64,000 nt of DNA from J054 sp963850255 (GCA_963850255.1 CAWKLL010000030.1:1-64000), one strand, 5' to 3'. Shown: positions 36,829 to 46,846, counted from the first letter of the stretch. Notes: generated from the sequence alone by a model not told the origin. Program-made: numbers and translations.

Positions 36829-37576
36829 ATGAAAACACCTAAAAAACTGACCCTGGCGGCCGTGCTCACCGGGGCAATGATTACTGCACCGGCGTACGCC
36901 AATGATTTTTCCGCCAACGTTTCGGTAACCAACAACTATATATGGCGTGGCCTGACGCAAACTGAGAACAATCCGGCGGTACAAGGCGGTATCGACTGGG
37001 CCAGCGATTTCGGCCTGTATGCCGGGACCTGGGTGTCTAACGTCAGCTATGAGCCGGCCGGCGTGTTCAACTACGAGCATGACCTCTACGCCGGTTTCGG
37101 TGGCGGCGACGACAACTTCAGCTGGGACGTCGGCTATCTTTACTACAACTATGACAAGAACGCGGAATTCGACTTCGGCGAGATCTACGGCTCCGTCAAT
37201 CTGTATGGCCTGAACCTGTCACTTAATGTTCTGGCCAACACTGAGGCTGAGGAAGGTACCAATGCGGACGGTTCACGGCAGGACTTCGGCTTCGGCCAGG
37301 CGTATTACGTCGCGGCCGACTATGCGTTCGTGGTCGCCGGCGGCCTGGAACTCGGGCTGCACGTCGGCTACCACGACGGTGATTTCTCCGAGGCGTTTAA
37401 CGGCGTGGCTGACGGCTACACGGACTACAACGTGTCGCTGTCGCGCGGCGGCTTCTCCTTCATGATCACCAACACCAATGCTACGGTTCTTCGGCCGATA
37501 AGTGGGCCTCGACAACGACGAGCTAAAGTTCGTCGTGTCTTACTCGGTTGACTTCGACTTGTTGTCGGACGACTAA
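36829..37576 (+). CDS. TorF family outer-membrane porin, frameshifted near the end
   Basis: A Sec signal (MKTPKKLTLAAVLTGAMITA) with cleavage at PAYA-ND precedes the family opening FSANVSVTNNYIWRGLTQT and NNPAVQGGIDWASDFGLYAG. Alternating barrel strands follow, such as FNYEHDLYAGFGGG and FSWDVGYLYYNYD. Near 37485-37505 the frame slips twice (through GSSADKWA), and the correct last strand is LDNDELKFVVSYSVDFDLL followed by a TAA at 37574. TorF-type proteins are short putative porins, often placed beside ammonium-transport genes, which are not seen here. A GGAG ribosome site lies about ten bases before the ATG. Confidence 0.85.
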
Positions 37577-37641
37577 ACGCCTGGCGGCTGGCCGGAACAG
37601 GTGTCGCTATAGGCGCCTGTTCCGGTTACTGACACTGCCCG

Positions 37642-38508
37642 CTACTGCTTCGGGCCCCATTGTTCGTCGAAGGCCCAGACGTCTTCGAAACCGATCAGTC
37701 GGCAGGCATCAGCAAACTCGAACATCGCCTGGCGGGGCGCCGGCGTATTTCCAGTCTCGCGCAGCGTGCGTAAGGCGGAATCAATTGCGGCCAGCGCTGA
37801 CAGCGGGCTCATGGCGGGGTAGATCGCGCAGGCCACACCAATTTCGGAAAGCTCTTCGGCGGAGAAGATCGGCGTGTCGCCGCCTTCAACCATGTTCAGC
37901 AGGATCGGCGTATCCAGCTGCCGGCAGGCATCGACCATTTCCTCGCGGCTTTCCAGGCCTTCCAGAAACAGCAGGTCAACGCCTTCCTCTGCAAACGCGT
38001 GCGCGCGGTCGAGCGTTTCCTGGAACCCCTCGCCCTTGCGCGCATCGGTGCGCGCAATAATCAGCAGATTGTCGTCGCTGCGAGTATCCAGCGCGACTTT
38101 AAGCCGGTCGCGCATTTCCGCAACCGTGACCAGGCGCTTGTTGGGCGTGTGGCCGCACTTTTTCGGAAACTCCTGGTCTTCCAGCTGCACACCGGTTACG
38201 CCGGCTGCTTCGTAGCCGCGCACTGTATGGCGAACATTCAGCAAGCCACCGTAGCCGGTATCCGCATCGGCGATGACCGGCGCGTCACTGACCTCGACCA
38301 GCCGCGTAATGCGATGTAGCATGTCGGTGTAGGTGGCTATCCCGGCATCGGGCAGGCCGAGATAAGACGCCATCATCCAGAAACCCGGCGCGTACACGCA
38401 GTCAAAGCCGATCCGGTTGATCAGCAATGCGGTCAGCATGTCATAGGCACCAGGCGCCAGAAAGAATTCGCGGGCCTGGAGTTTTTTCCGAATCGAAGGG
38501 TCAGCCAT
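37642..38508 (-). CDS. isocitrate lyase/PEP mutase family enzyme
   Basis: A 288-residue barrel protein with the superfamily pattern. It has LAPGAYDMLTALLINRIGFD, PVIADADTGYGGLLNV (metal-binding aspartates), GVQLEDQEFPKKCGHTPNK with the KKCGH catalytic loop, and IIARTDARKGEGFQETLDRA. Family members cleave 2-methylisocitrate, 2,3-dimethylmalate or oxaloacetate, or act on phosphonopyruvate. The KKCGH loop fits a lyase rather than a mutase. No prpC/prpD genes are nearby, so a methylcitrate-cycle role is not supported. The last residues (FDEQWGPKQ) are intact. Confidence 0.87.
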   Translation of the reverse strand: MADPSIRKKLQAREFFLAPGAYDMLTALLINRIGFDCVYAPGFWMMASYLGLPDAGIATYTDMLHRITRLVEVSDAPVIADADTGYGGLLNVRHTVRGYEAAGVTGVQLEDQEFPKKCGHTPNKRLVTVAEMRDRLKVALDTRSDDNLLIIARTDARKGEGFQETLDRAHAFAEEGVDLLFLEGLESREEMVDACRQLDTPILLNMVEGGDTPIFSAEELSEIGVACAIYPAMSPLSALAAIDSALRTLRETGNTPAPRQAMFEFADACRLIGFEDVWAFDEQWGPKQ

Positions 38509-38577
38509 AGTTCGTAGTCCCCAGCGACGCGCGCACGGACGGCACGCTGGCGCTATAACAATTTTCGATGTGTATCG

Positions 38578-39951
38578 TCAGGCCGGGTTCGCGGCAGCGC
38601 GCAGCTGCTCCAGCTGACCACGCGTCAACCGGTAGCGTAACAATATGGGTATCGCGAGCAAGCTAAGCGCTGCGGGTACCAGCGAAGCTGCAATCTTGAC
38701 GGCGAACAGCGCGCTTTCCGGCTGGTCGGCGGCCGCTACCTGGCCCTTGATCAGGCCGAAACCACTCAGCAATGCGCCCACGATGAGCGGCCCGAGCGCG
38801 CCGCTGAGCTTTTCGATGGTGGTAAACACGCCGCTATAAACGCCGTCGTTAGTCGTCCCACTAGTTAACGAGCCGTATTCCATCGTATCCGGTAACAAGG
38901 CCAGTCCGGCCAGCAGAGTGCCGGTAGAGGCGAAGCCGATAAACAATGCGCGCACATACATCAGGTAGGCCGCTTCCTGCGGTGACCAGAAAAACCAGCT
39001 GGATACAGCCACGGCGTACCAGATGCAAATAACAATGAAGATATCGCGCTTGCCGAAACGCCCCATCAGGGCCCGCCAGAAAGGTATCGATACAACCCCG
39101 CAAATAGAAAACACCAACAGGTAATTACCGATCTGGCCCGTCGACATATTCAGTACGTAGCGAAACAAATACGGCGTGCTGGCCAGCACACTGGCCAGCG
39201 CCACCAGCTTGCAGAGCTTGACCGCCATCAGCTGCAGGAACGGCGTGTTACCGGCGATGGTGCGAAACTGCGCCAGTAGTTGCGCAAGCAGCGGCCGTTG
39301 CCCGGCTTCGGCTGGAGCACTTGGCTCATCGTGTCCGGCCGTGGTGACGAAGGCCACCAGACCGGCTGCCATGGCGACACCAGCAAAGGTGATACCCATC
39401 CAGAAATATCCGTCTGCGCCCTCGCCGGCCCAGGTCACGATCTTCGGGCCGAGATACGAACTGATGAGAATACCGCCCATTAAAAACAGCACCCGAAATG
39501 ACATCAGCCGCGTGCGCGCATCGTAGTCGCGCGCCAGCACGGGCGGCATGGCCATATAGGGCACTGAGAACACCGTGTAGGCACTGGCGTGCAGCAGCAG
39601 CACCAGGCCGACCAAAGCCAGCGTGGCGAGCGTCGATTCCAGTGGACCAATGGCAAACAGGGCGGCGAAAGACGGGCCCAGCAGCAGGCTGCCGAGCAAC
39701 AAATAGGGTCGTCGCGCGCCCCAGCGATGTCGGGTGCGATCACTGATCACACCCATCAGCGGATCCGTCACCGCGTCGTAGATTTTTGTGACAAATAACA
39801 GCAAGCCGGCCACCACCGGTTCTATGCCGATGATGGAGGTCATGAAGAACAGGCCGAACAGCGCCAGACCGTTATACAGCGTGCCGGTGGCGAAGGATCC
39901 TGCCCCCCAGCCCAGCTGAACGCCGAGCCCGGCCTGATTAGCCGGCTTCAT
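38578..39951 (-). CDS. GPH-family (MelB-like) sugar:cation symporter, MFS fold
   Basis: A 457-residue protein with about twelve membrane helices. The signature region after helix two reads KIYDAVTDPLMGVISDRTR followed by HRWGARRPYLLLG, diagnostic of the glycoside-pentoside-hexuronide:cation symporter family. VFSVPYMAMPPVLARDYDAR and the domain-two loop ALLPDTMEYGSLTSGTTNDG also match. It probably imports a glycoside or related solute with sodium or protons. Its ATG overlaps the stop of the PAP/fibrillin gene (ATGA), so the two are translated together. Confidence 0.88.
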   Translation of the reverse strand: MKPANQAGLGVQLGWGAGSFATGTLYNGLALFGLFFMTSIIGIEPVVAGLLLFVTKIYDAVTDPLMGVISDRTRHRWGARRPYLLLGSLLLGPSFAALFAIGPLESTLATLALVGLVLLLHASAYTVFSVPYMAMPPVLARDYDARTRLMSFRVLFLMGGILISSYLGPKIVTWAGEGADGYFWMGITFAGVAMAAGLVAFVTTAGHDEPSAPAEAGQRPLLAQLLAQFRTIAGNTPFLQLMAVKLCKLVALASVLASTPYLFRYVLNMSTGQIGNYLLVFSICGVVSIPFWRALMGRFGKRDIFIVICIWYAVAVSSWFFWSPQEAAYLMYVRALFIGFASTGTLLAGLALLPDTMEYGSLTSGTTNDGVYSGVFTTIEKLSGALGPLIVGALLSGFGLIKGQVAAADQPESALFAVKIAASLVPAALSLLAIPILLRYRLTRGQLEQLRAAANPA

Positions 39952-40627
39952 GCCGCGGCCGGATAGTTGATCGAAAAGCCGGCCCGCGTCAGGCGCTTGA
40001 GCACGTAGAAACCGCCAAGACCGCCGTAGTTGATGCGCAGATCGTCGTCGAGATAAACGATATCGGAATGCAGGCGCGGCGGCTTGAAGTCTTTGGCCAG
40101 TGCATCATCGGGCTGCAGGCCGAATTGTTCACGCAGTTGTGCATCGGATTGACCGTCCGCAGCGCGCAGGGAGACGCGGTAAAAAGCCACACCAAAGCGC
40201 TGCGGGTTGTCTGCGTCACCCGTGAATTCGCCTTGCATGACAACAATGCCGTTGGCCGAGCGATCTTCATTCTGAACGAACACCACATTGTTGTAGGCCC
40301 GGGTATCGGCGTGGATCTCCTGGTCAATACTGGTTACGTGCACGGGACATCTTGGGCAGGTTATTAAAACTTTGATTGGCCAGGCTCGAAGCTATGAATC
40401 ATCGGCTTGTCATCCGAATGTTTGACCGCGAAGCTGGTGAACAGGCTGGTCCAGACGCCCTCCACTGTTTCCAGCTCATCAATGGGGGCAGGCACCAGCG
40501 TGTGCGCTACCAGCTCATCGAGCAGGCTCTTGAGCTGAAGCTTGTCGGCATCATTCATCAGCACCGCGGGGTCCTGGCCGGCAATGAGACCCAGGATGCG
40601 TTGTTTCAGTGCTGCGCGCTTATCCAT
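39948..40627 (-). CDS. PAP/fibrillin-like protein, frameshifted
   Basis: Two pieces form one protein of about 225 residues. The first (MDKRAALKQRILGLIAGQD to EPGQSKF) ends at a T-run near 40362. A short linker in a shifted frame (NNLPKMS) leads to the second, HVTSIDQEIHADTRAYNNVV, ending NYPAAA. The layout, a helical start (KQRILGLIAG) followed by LETVEGVWTSLFTS, a lipocalin-like beta region and a closing LRINYGGLGGFYVLKR strand, resembles the PAP/fibrillin family known from plastids and cyanobacteria, which binds small hydrophobic molecules. Homologues occur in proteobacteria. It is upstream of, and coupled to, the GPH symporter. The assignment rests on a few motifs, so it is moderate. Confidence 0.6.
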
Positions 40628-40999
40628 GCTGCTGACTTGCTTTGCTCAAGGAGCCGCATAGTCACCCATGGCCAGCCCGGCCTCAAGGGCGATGCGGGCA
40701 AGCCACGGCAAAAGGCCTTTGTGGCTGGAAATTGCGGCAGACGGCCCGAAGCCCTTGCCCGATCAGCGATGGAGTCGGCCCGGCACAGTGACGATTTCGA
40801 CCGTTATGCGCGCCGGGTATGGGTGGCAACGTGAAATTCTATCGGCTCCATCTACATCTTTGTGTAAGTTGCAACATTCCGTGATAGTTTGATTTCAATG
40901 CCTGTTAAGGTATTTAATTAACTAGTCGTCATTCCGTTGTATATGCGCAACATTTGCTGTCAGCGGTTTCAGGGTGAAGAGCAAAACAGAGGTTTAACT
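40628..40999. other. 372-base intergenic region before the TonB receptor
   Basis: No gene in this stretch is convincing in any frame. The first 220 bases are GC-rich, as coding DNA would be, but have no recognisable product, and could be a degraded gene end. The last 130 bases are AT-rich and hold the candidate receptor promoter. Confidence 0.5.
40889..40918 (+). promoter_or_regulatory. candidate promoter of the TonB-dependent receptor
   Basis: TTGATT and TTTAAT lie 18 bases apart in an AT-rich island (four and five of six consensus bases). Transcription would begin around 40925, leaving a leader of about 75 bases before the GTG start. I saw no Fur-like 19-base palindrome. Confidence 0.4.
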
Positions 41000-43468
41000 G
41001 TGAAAGTATTTTCTTTGATTTCAAAGCAGGCACCGCGAGCAATCCTCGCCGTCGCAGCCTGCTCGCTGCTGCCGGTGCCTGGTCTCAGCCAGGCCTTACA
41101 GGAAGAGATTGTGGTCACCGCGCGTAAGCGCGACGAGACGCTGCTGGAGATTCCGGTCGCGGTCTCGACGCTGAACCAGGACCAGATCATCGAACGCAGC
41201 ATCCTCGACACCGAATCGCTGTCGGCCTTCACACCGGGCTTTACGCTCCAGAACATCGGCCAGGGCGGCACCTCCGGACGCAATAACCCGAACATTCGTT
41301 TTCGCGGCCTCGGCGTCCAGGCCTCCCAGCCGGCATCCCGTGCGGGCGCGGTATTCTGGGACGGTGCCTACGTTTCTGACGGCGTCGGCGTGCTGCCCCT
41401 GATTGATCTTGAGCGAGTCGAGGTAATCAAGGGTCCGCAAACGGCCTTCTTCGGTCGAAATACCTTCGCCGGCGCGGTCAACTACTTGCCCGCGATGCCC
41501 ACTGACGAGGTCACGGGTCGCCTTATTACGCGTACGCGCCTGACTCCGACGGCGACAGCTACGAAGTGACCGGCGCTGTCGGCGGTCCGATCGGCGATAG
41601 CGACTTCGGTTATCGCGTCGCGGGCACTTTCAACAAGCGCGGCGCCGACTATGAATTCGGTGACGGTATGCCCCTGGGCGAAGTCAGAGACCACCTCGTT
41701 CTGGGGTACGCTGACGTGGGACCCGAGCGATGCTCTGTCGCTGCGGCTGTCGAGCTTCCGGGTAGACTCCAGCGACACCAACGCCCTCGTTACGCAAACC
41801 GCGACCGTCACCGGGGGCAACTGCAACGCGCAGTTACTCCGGGCGGTTCCGCGAAGTGGGCGGCGGCCTGGTACCCGGTGGTTCGTTCGTCGACGGATCA
41901 GTCCCAAAAGGCGCAGACCATCTTCTGCGGCGAGCTGCTTGACTGGGATGAAGGCGGAGAAGTCCTGATTCCTGTATCAGGTGACGACAGGCAACTCGGC
42001 GGACCCGCTGCAGACAGCAACACCGTGCGCAACTTGCCGGTGGAATTCAACGGCGAGGCCATGCCCAGCGCCCCGAATGGTCTCGGCAATGAGTACGAGG
42101 TCTGGAGAGCTCACTTCGCCGGCGACTACACCTTTGGCAACGACTACACCCTGTCCGGCTTTGTCTCGCATGGTGAGTCAGGTTTCTGGAGCATCACTGA
42201 GAATAGATTCGGGCGGATTCCCCCATCACTCATTGGCGGATTCCCGCGCAAGGTGAAAGATACTTCTTATGAGTTGCGTATCGCCTCTCCGCAGGACGGT
42301 CGGTTCCGCTGGGGGCTTGGCGTGAGCTACTACGAGCAGGACCAGATCGCAGCTAATTACCAGAACTTCGTTGCGGGTGGCGCATCCATGGACATCCAGG
42401 AGGGCAAAAACCTGGGTATTTTCGGATCAGTGGACTTCGACATTACCGATACGCTGACCGCGTCGTTCGAGGGTCGCTGGGCCGACGACACACAGGAAAT
42501 CATCTACGAGGGCCCGACGGGTGGTGACACGGGTGCCTTCACCGGCGTGGATCAGTCCTTCGAAGAGTTCATGCCCCGCGTGATCCTGTCCTGGCAGCCA
42601 GTCGACTCGATCAATGTCTACGGCAGCTACTCGAAGAGCTACCTGCAGGGCCTTAGAACCAACGCGGTTGCAATATGCTGAATCAGTTTTCCCGGACCCG
42701 GGCGACCAGGCTGCGTTTATTGCAACCATCGGTCCGTTTACTCCGATCCAGGAACTCGACGCCTTCGAAATCGGCTTCAAGCAGCAGATCGGCATCCTCG
42801 ACTACTCGGTCGCCGTCTACTTCATGGACTGGCAAAACCAGACCTTTTTCGACCTTGCGCTGCCTAACTTTCAGAGCGTTAATCTCGCCGGCGACGCTGA
42901 GTACACCGGCATCGAATTCGAGTGGAATGCGGCAATCACCGATTGGTTCACGTTCAGCGGCGGCTTCAACTACGTCGACGCGGAGTTCACGGATTTCGGC
43001 GGCTCAGGCAGCTTAGCCAGCGAGGTACTCGCGCCTGGCCAGCAGATTCTGCCCGCCAATCCGACAATACCGGCCGGTCAGCAAATCGACTCCACCGGCT
43101 TGTCGCCCCGTTACATCTCGGAAACGACCGGCGTTTTGTCCTTTGACTTCAATTTCCCGGTTGGGGACATGGGGGTCTACGCGCGGGCCGATGCGATATG
43201 GACCGGCGACTTCTACCTCGACAACTTCGAGTACAACCAGATCGAGGGTTACTGGAAGCTCAACCTGCGCGGTGGTGTGGAACTCACGGAGAGCATTCGC
43301 GCAGAAATCTACGCGCTGAACGTGACTGACGACCGCAGTTATCTGACTACGGGCGGAACCACTGGCGTCTCTTTCTTCGCCCTTGGAAATCGCAGCGCCT
43401 TCGGCACTCTGCCGCCGGCCCGCGAGATCGGCCTGCGCCTGATCGCCAACTTCGGCGGTGGAAACTAG
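41000..43468 (+). CDS. TonB-dependent outer-membrane receptor, multiply frameshifted
   Basis: The GTG at 41000 has a GAGG ribosome site at the right distance and begins a Sec signal ending LPVPGLSQA. The plug domain follows: EEIVVTARKRDETLLEIPVA, ILDTESLSAFTPGFTLQNIG, IRFRGLGVQ and RVEVIKGPQTAFFGRNTFAG. The frame slips near 41535, again in 41690-41720 (to WGTLTWDPSDALSLRLSSF), near 41850-41890 back to QTIFCGELLDWDEGG, and near 42660 (to SVFPDPGDQAAFIATI). Barrel strands then continue to LPPAREIGLRLIANFGGGN. The rebuilt protein is about 820 residues, normal for the family. The pattern is the IroN/CirA-like class common for siderophores, cobalamin or glycans; the ligand cannot be named. No TonB, ExbB or ExbD gene is in view. 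Confidence 0.85.
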
Positions 43469-43508
43469 TCCTTCGCCAGCTAACCGGATAGCCTCAAGGC
43501 TATCGAAG

Positions 43509-43535
43509 AAGGGCCCCTTTCGGGGCCCTTTTTTT
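43509..43535 (+). terminator. Rho-independent terminator of the TonB receptor gene
   Basis: AAGGGCCCC and GGGGCCCTT form a nine-base stem with a four-base loop, followed directly by a run of T. It lies 40 bases after the receptor stop and just ahead of the end of the convergent VPxPA gene. Confidence 0.9.
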
Positions 43536-43551
43536 CGGCCAGCGAATCATT

Positions 43552-44529
43552 TCAGTTCATCCGCTTGCGCCGCAAGCCGGCAAGCAAACCAATGGCTGAA
43601 ACAAATAGCCACAAAGCCGTCGGCACTGGCACCACGGTGGTGGTAATCCAGGGCAGATCTTCGCGAGTCAGCAATCCGGCATCCTCCGGATCAATACCCT
43701 CCGGCAACACGAAAGACAGCTTCGCTGTGTTGGTAGCATTCAGCCAGGCAGCCAGCCCGGGGTCACTCGCCGAAGCACCGATACTAATCTCGGCTTTGAA
43801 TTCCATCACCACATCCGGCGCCCAGCTAAAGCCGGGGATGGACAAAGCAGCCAGGTAGTCGGTCTCGTTAAATAACACGGTACCGGCATCACCGACCGCG
43901 GTCGGCGTTTCGAAAGCCGCGCCCTGAAATACCCCGTCCTCATCCCAGGTGCCGACCAGGTTATTCACTAATACGCTGGTTCCGATCACAGTGCCTTGGC
44001 TAAAGTTTCGCCATTGAAATTGGCTGGTATAGCTAATCTTCGCGGTCTTGGTTCCGGTACCAGCACCCACGTTTGTTGGCGCGCCACTTAGCAAGTGTTC
44101 GCCACTAACCGCCATACCCAGAATACCGCCCGGAACATTATAGGTATTGGTGGTGTTGTTCTTAAGAAAAAACCTCACCACATTGGCGCTGGCCTGGACC
44201 AGTGGATTACTGTTGTCGCCCAGAGGATCAAAGGCCAGCACGCGCAGTTCGCCGGCTGGCACATCTACCTGCGCATAGGCATCGGGTAACAAATCGGCTG
44301 TTCGGATGGATGCCGAGGCTGGTGTTCCGGGCAAGGACTGCGCCGCGTCGCGGACGGTAGCGCCCGTCGTATCCCCGGCGGTAGCACTCAGCTCCCAGGC
44401 GGATGCGACGGATGAAATGAGCAGCGGAATCAGAAATACCAAGCCACTTGGGCTGAATCGGCGAAGCTGCCGAGAAAGCCCCGAACAACCTGGTGCGCCC
44501 CCAAAGAGCGCATTGATATTACTTGTCAT
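43552..44529 (-). CDS. VPxPA/PEP-CTERM-like surface-sorted protein
   Basis: The likely start is the ATG at 44529, which has a GGGGG ribosome site eight bases away; a frame extension to 44556 is less likely. The N-terminal hydrophobic helix (SGLVFLIPLLISSVASAWE) serves as signal peptide. The mature part is a Ser/Thr/Asn-rich beta protein. The C terminus has the tripartite sorting tail: VPVPTALWLFVSAIGLLAGL followed by RRKR. The VPLPA-type variant is recognised by a dedicated exosortase in other Gammaproteobacteria; no such gene lies in the window. The protein is probably processed and exported with exopolysaccharide. The gene is convergent with the TonB receptor across the shared terminator region. 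Confidence 0.78.
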   Translation of the reverse strand: MTSNINALFGGAPGCSGLSRQLRRFSPSGLVFLIPLLISSVASAWELSATAGDTTGATVRDAAQSLPGTPASASIRTADLLPDAYAQVDVPAGELRVLAFDPLGDNSNPLVQASANVVRFFLKNNTTNTYNVPGGILGMAVSGEHLLSGAPTNVGAGTGTKTAKISYTSQFQWRNFSQGTVIGTSVLVNNLVGTWDEDGVFQGAAFETPTAVGDAGTVLFNETDYLAALSIPGFSWAPDVVMEFKAEISIGASASDPGLAAWLNATNTAKLSFVLPEGIDPEDAGLLTREDLPWITTTVVPVPTALWLFVSAIGLLAGLRRKRMN

Positions 44530-44760
44530 TTTTAACCCCCTTGGTGGAAGCGGCACGAAGGCCGCCTATGCGTCACCGGGAGCGTCTATTCGGTAATCAC
44601 AATAGACTCAGCCCGGTAAAAAATCAAAATTGCCCGGGGATTATGTTTACTAAGCCGATGCTCCGATATCATGCCCTTACGCTAAGCGGCTATACCCATG
44701 GTCAGGCGAGCGTTGCCAACACTTGTACTTACCCTTGTCAGGCTCGGAACAAATACAGGC

Positions 44761-45420
44761 ATGCTGATACATATTCTGCTGGTCGCCCACATCGCTGTAC
44801 TTGGCTACTGGCTGGGGTCAGAGCTGGTGATTAACGCCAATTTCCGCTTCGTTTCCTGGGCCAGGAACATGCCCTTCAGCGAACGCGACGGCCTGCTCGA
44901 TCATGTGCTGGACGTGGATCAGCACGTTCGCTACGCATTGATTCTGCAACTCGGCCTGGGCACGGCACTGGCCGGACTGCTGGGTTACCTGCCGGGCGGC
45001 GGTGGGCTGGCCGCCTCCGCAGGCGTCCTGACCGTAGCCTGGCTGGCCCTGGTGGAGGCTACTCACCGGCTGCGCAAAGCACCCGTCGGCGCGCTGCTGG
45101 CACGCATCGACAGCGGGATTCGTTACTTTCTGATCGCGGCATTGCCCGCACTCTGCGCCCTGGCTTTGCTCGGGCCGTTGCAGCTGCCTGTGTGGCTGGC
45201 CGTAAAGCTGGCGCTGTTTGGCGGAGTCATCCTCTGCGGCCTTGGTATTCGATTGGCCATCATTCGCTACTACCAGGTCTGGCGAAGTAAAAACGAAGCA
45301 GGCGCGCAACCGGGTGATGAAGATCTGGTACGACAGCGTTACTGGCAGGCCACCTGGATTCTTATGGTGTTGTGGCTGCTGATTGCGGCGATGCTTGCTC
45401 TGAGCTTGTGGAAGCCTTAA
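44761..45420 (+). CDS. polytopic membrane protein of unknown function
   Basis: The frame is open from 44698, but the ATG at 44761 begins the first hydrophobic helix (MLIHILLVAHIAVLGYWLGS), so I take it as the start. About six membrane helices follow, separated by a charged cytoplasmic loop (ARNMPFSERDGLLDHVLD) and a later one (YYQVWRSKNEAGAQPGDEDL). I do not recognise a family with confidence; it resembles small membrane proteins of the DUF2269 or CopD-like sort in having a histidine in the first helix and a loop before helix two. Its end overlaps the convergent hydrolase gene by 59 bases, an unusually long overlap. Confidence 0.6.
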   Translation: MLIHILLVAHIAVLGYWLGSELVINANFRFVSWARNMPFSERDGLLDHVLDVDQHVRYALILQLGLGTALAGLLGYLPGGGGLAASAGVLTVAWLALVEATHRLRKAPVGALLARIDSGIRYFLIAALPALCALALLGPLQLPVWLAVKLALFGGVILCGLGIRLAIIRYYQVWRSKNEAGAQPGDEDLVRQRYWQATWILMVLWLLIAAMLALSLWKP

Positions 45421-46846
45421 ACACAAAATCCTGTATCCGCTCCTGCATCCAGGCGTGAAAGGGATTCCAGGTCAGCCGCAACATGTCCGCAGAAGAAACG
45501 GACAACACACCGCGTTCACCGCGAAACGACAGCATGCCGAGCTGGACATGCTCGATATCGTCACGGATGTCCTTGCCATACAGGGGGTCGTCGGGAGCAA
45601 ACGGCAGCGCCACGTGGGACAGAGAAAATAACTCGTCCGGCCAGCGCATTCCCAGCGGTTCAGTGCGGAACTCCGCATCACCGGGCAGATATTTTCGCAC
45701 CAGTAACTCATCGCTCTCTGCATTGCGATTACCCAGCAAAGTCAGGGTAAATGGCAGGCGCCGCGAGCTGAGCAGCGGCTTCAGGACTGCTTCGGGATCC
45801 TGACTAATCAACTCCGCGATATCAGCCGCCTTATTGATATCGAAAACCACCAGCTCATGGCCGTTCTCCGGCAGCTTGTCCATCAGGCCGGTAATCAGTG
45901 CCGGTGTGGATACCGTGGCATCCGCGGCAGACTGGAAAGCCAGCACGGGCGGGAAGCGCTGCAACTGGCCCTGCTTGCCCAGTCGCTCGAGTTGCGCGGC
46001 AATCTCCGCCGTCAGCCGATAAGTCTGATCACCCGCGTTGACCGCGAAGGACTGGTATTTAAAGGGGTTATATTCGGGCAACACCGAATTCCACTGCAAT
46101 TTGTCCAGGCCCAGCAGGCCGCCAATGCGTTCCTGCCAGATGGCAAATGCGGCCAGGGCTGTAACGCCAATAGCCGGCGAAATCAGCACAATATTGGCGG
46201 GCATGGTGAGACTGTCATCGCTTAGCGCGGACAGCGCGTACTGGACCCCAAGCGCACCCCCGTTGGAGTAACCAACGATGGTGATGGGCCGCTCACCCAC
46301 CCGGGCAGACAGATGCGTCATGGCCAGACGAACGGCAGCCGCCATATCCTGCCAGCTGACATCCACCAGTCCGGCCGGCGCCGTGCCGTGGCCGGGGATG
46401 CGCAAGCCAAGTACCCAGGCGCCTTCGGCGTGCAGGCGCAATCCCTGACTGCGCAGGCTATACGGTGAATCGCTCATACCATGCAGCAACAAGACACCGG
46501 CGCGCGGGGCTGCCTGCGGCAATTCAAAGCTGCGGTTCCAGTTCTGCGCCCAGCGATCCGGATGCGCGGGGCTGTTGCGGTAGTAGCGATTTAACAAGCG
46601 CGAATCAGGCGAGCTGAGTCTGTCGACAAGCTTGTCGTCCAGCTCGGCAAACAGTCGCTCCTCCAGCGCCAGGTAGCCGGCAAAGTCTGCGACCTCGGAT
46701 TGCTCGGTAAACTCTTCGCTGAGCTGAACCTCATGCCACGGCGACAAGTCCGGTTGGTTGTTGACGAACCAGATACCGGCAGCCAGACCGGTGACCAGCC
46801 CGCCCAGTAACAGCAGGCCAAGGATTTTGGCAGCGCGCTTCAGCAT
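45362..46846 (-). CDS. membrane-anchored alpha/beta hydrolase
   Basis: A 494-residue protein with an N-terminal anchor (KILGLLLLGGLVTGLAAG) and a periplasmic alpha/beta hydrolase domain of about 400 residues. The core reads GVLLLHGMSDSPYSLRSQG, VLGLRIPGHGTAPAGL and nucleophile elbow IVGYSNGGALGVQYAL. A long insert and C-terminal part follow, with LPFAPDDPLYG and RGERGVLSVSSADM. It resembles monoacylglycerol-lipase-like or carboxylesterase proteins but is larger. The Pro/Ser-rich tail after residue 480 is probably unstructured. The substrate is unknown. Confidence 0.78.
   Translation of the reverse strand: MLKRAAKILGLLLLGGLVTGLAAGIWFVNNQPDLSPWHEVQLSEEFTEQSEVADFAGYLALEERLFAELDDKLVDRLSSPDSRLLNRYYRNSPAHPDRWAQNWNRSFELPQAAPRAGVLLLHGMSDSPYSLRSQGLRLHAEGAWVLGLRIPGHGTAPAGLVDVSWQDMAAAVRLAMTHLSARVGERPITIVGYSNGGALGVQYALSALSDDSLTMPANIVLISPAIGVTALAAFAIWQERIGGLLGLDKLQWNSVLPEYNPFKYQSFAVNAGDQTYRLTAEIAAQLERLGKQGQLQRFPPVLAFQSAADATVSTPALITGLMDKLPENGHELVVFDINKAADIAELISQDPEAVLKPLLSSRRLPFTLTLLGNRNAESDELLVRKYLPGDAEFRTEPLGMRWPDELFSLSHVALPFAPDDPLYGKDIRDDIEHVQLGMLSFRGERGVLSVSSADMLRLTWNPFHAWMQERIQDFVFKASTSSEQASPQSAATTP

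Noticed and set aside
36554..36838. N-terminal extension of the small exported protein to 232 codons
   Set aside because: The extension is Arg/Cys-rich without motifs and would bury a good signal peptide that begins at 36553.
40376..40834. Plus-strand open frame of 152 codons before the TonB receptor
   Set aside because: Its first half is antisense to the PAP/fibrillin piece, and the second half matches nothing I recognise.
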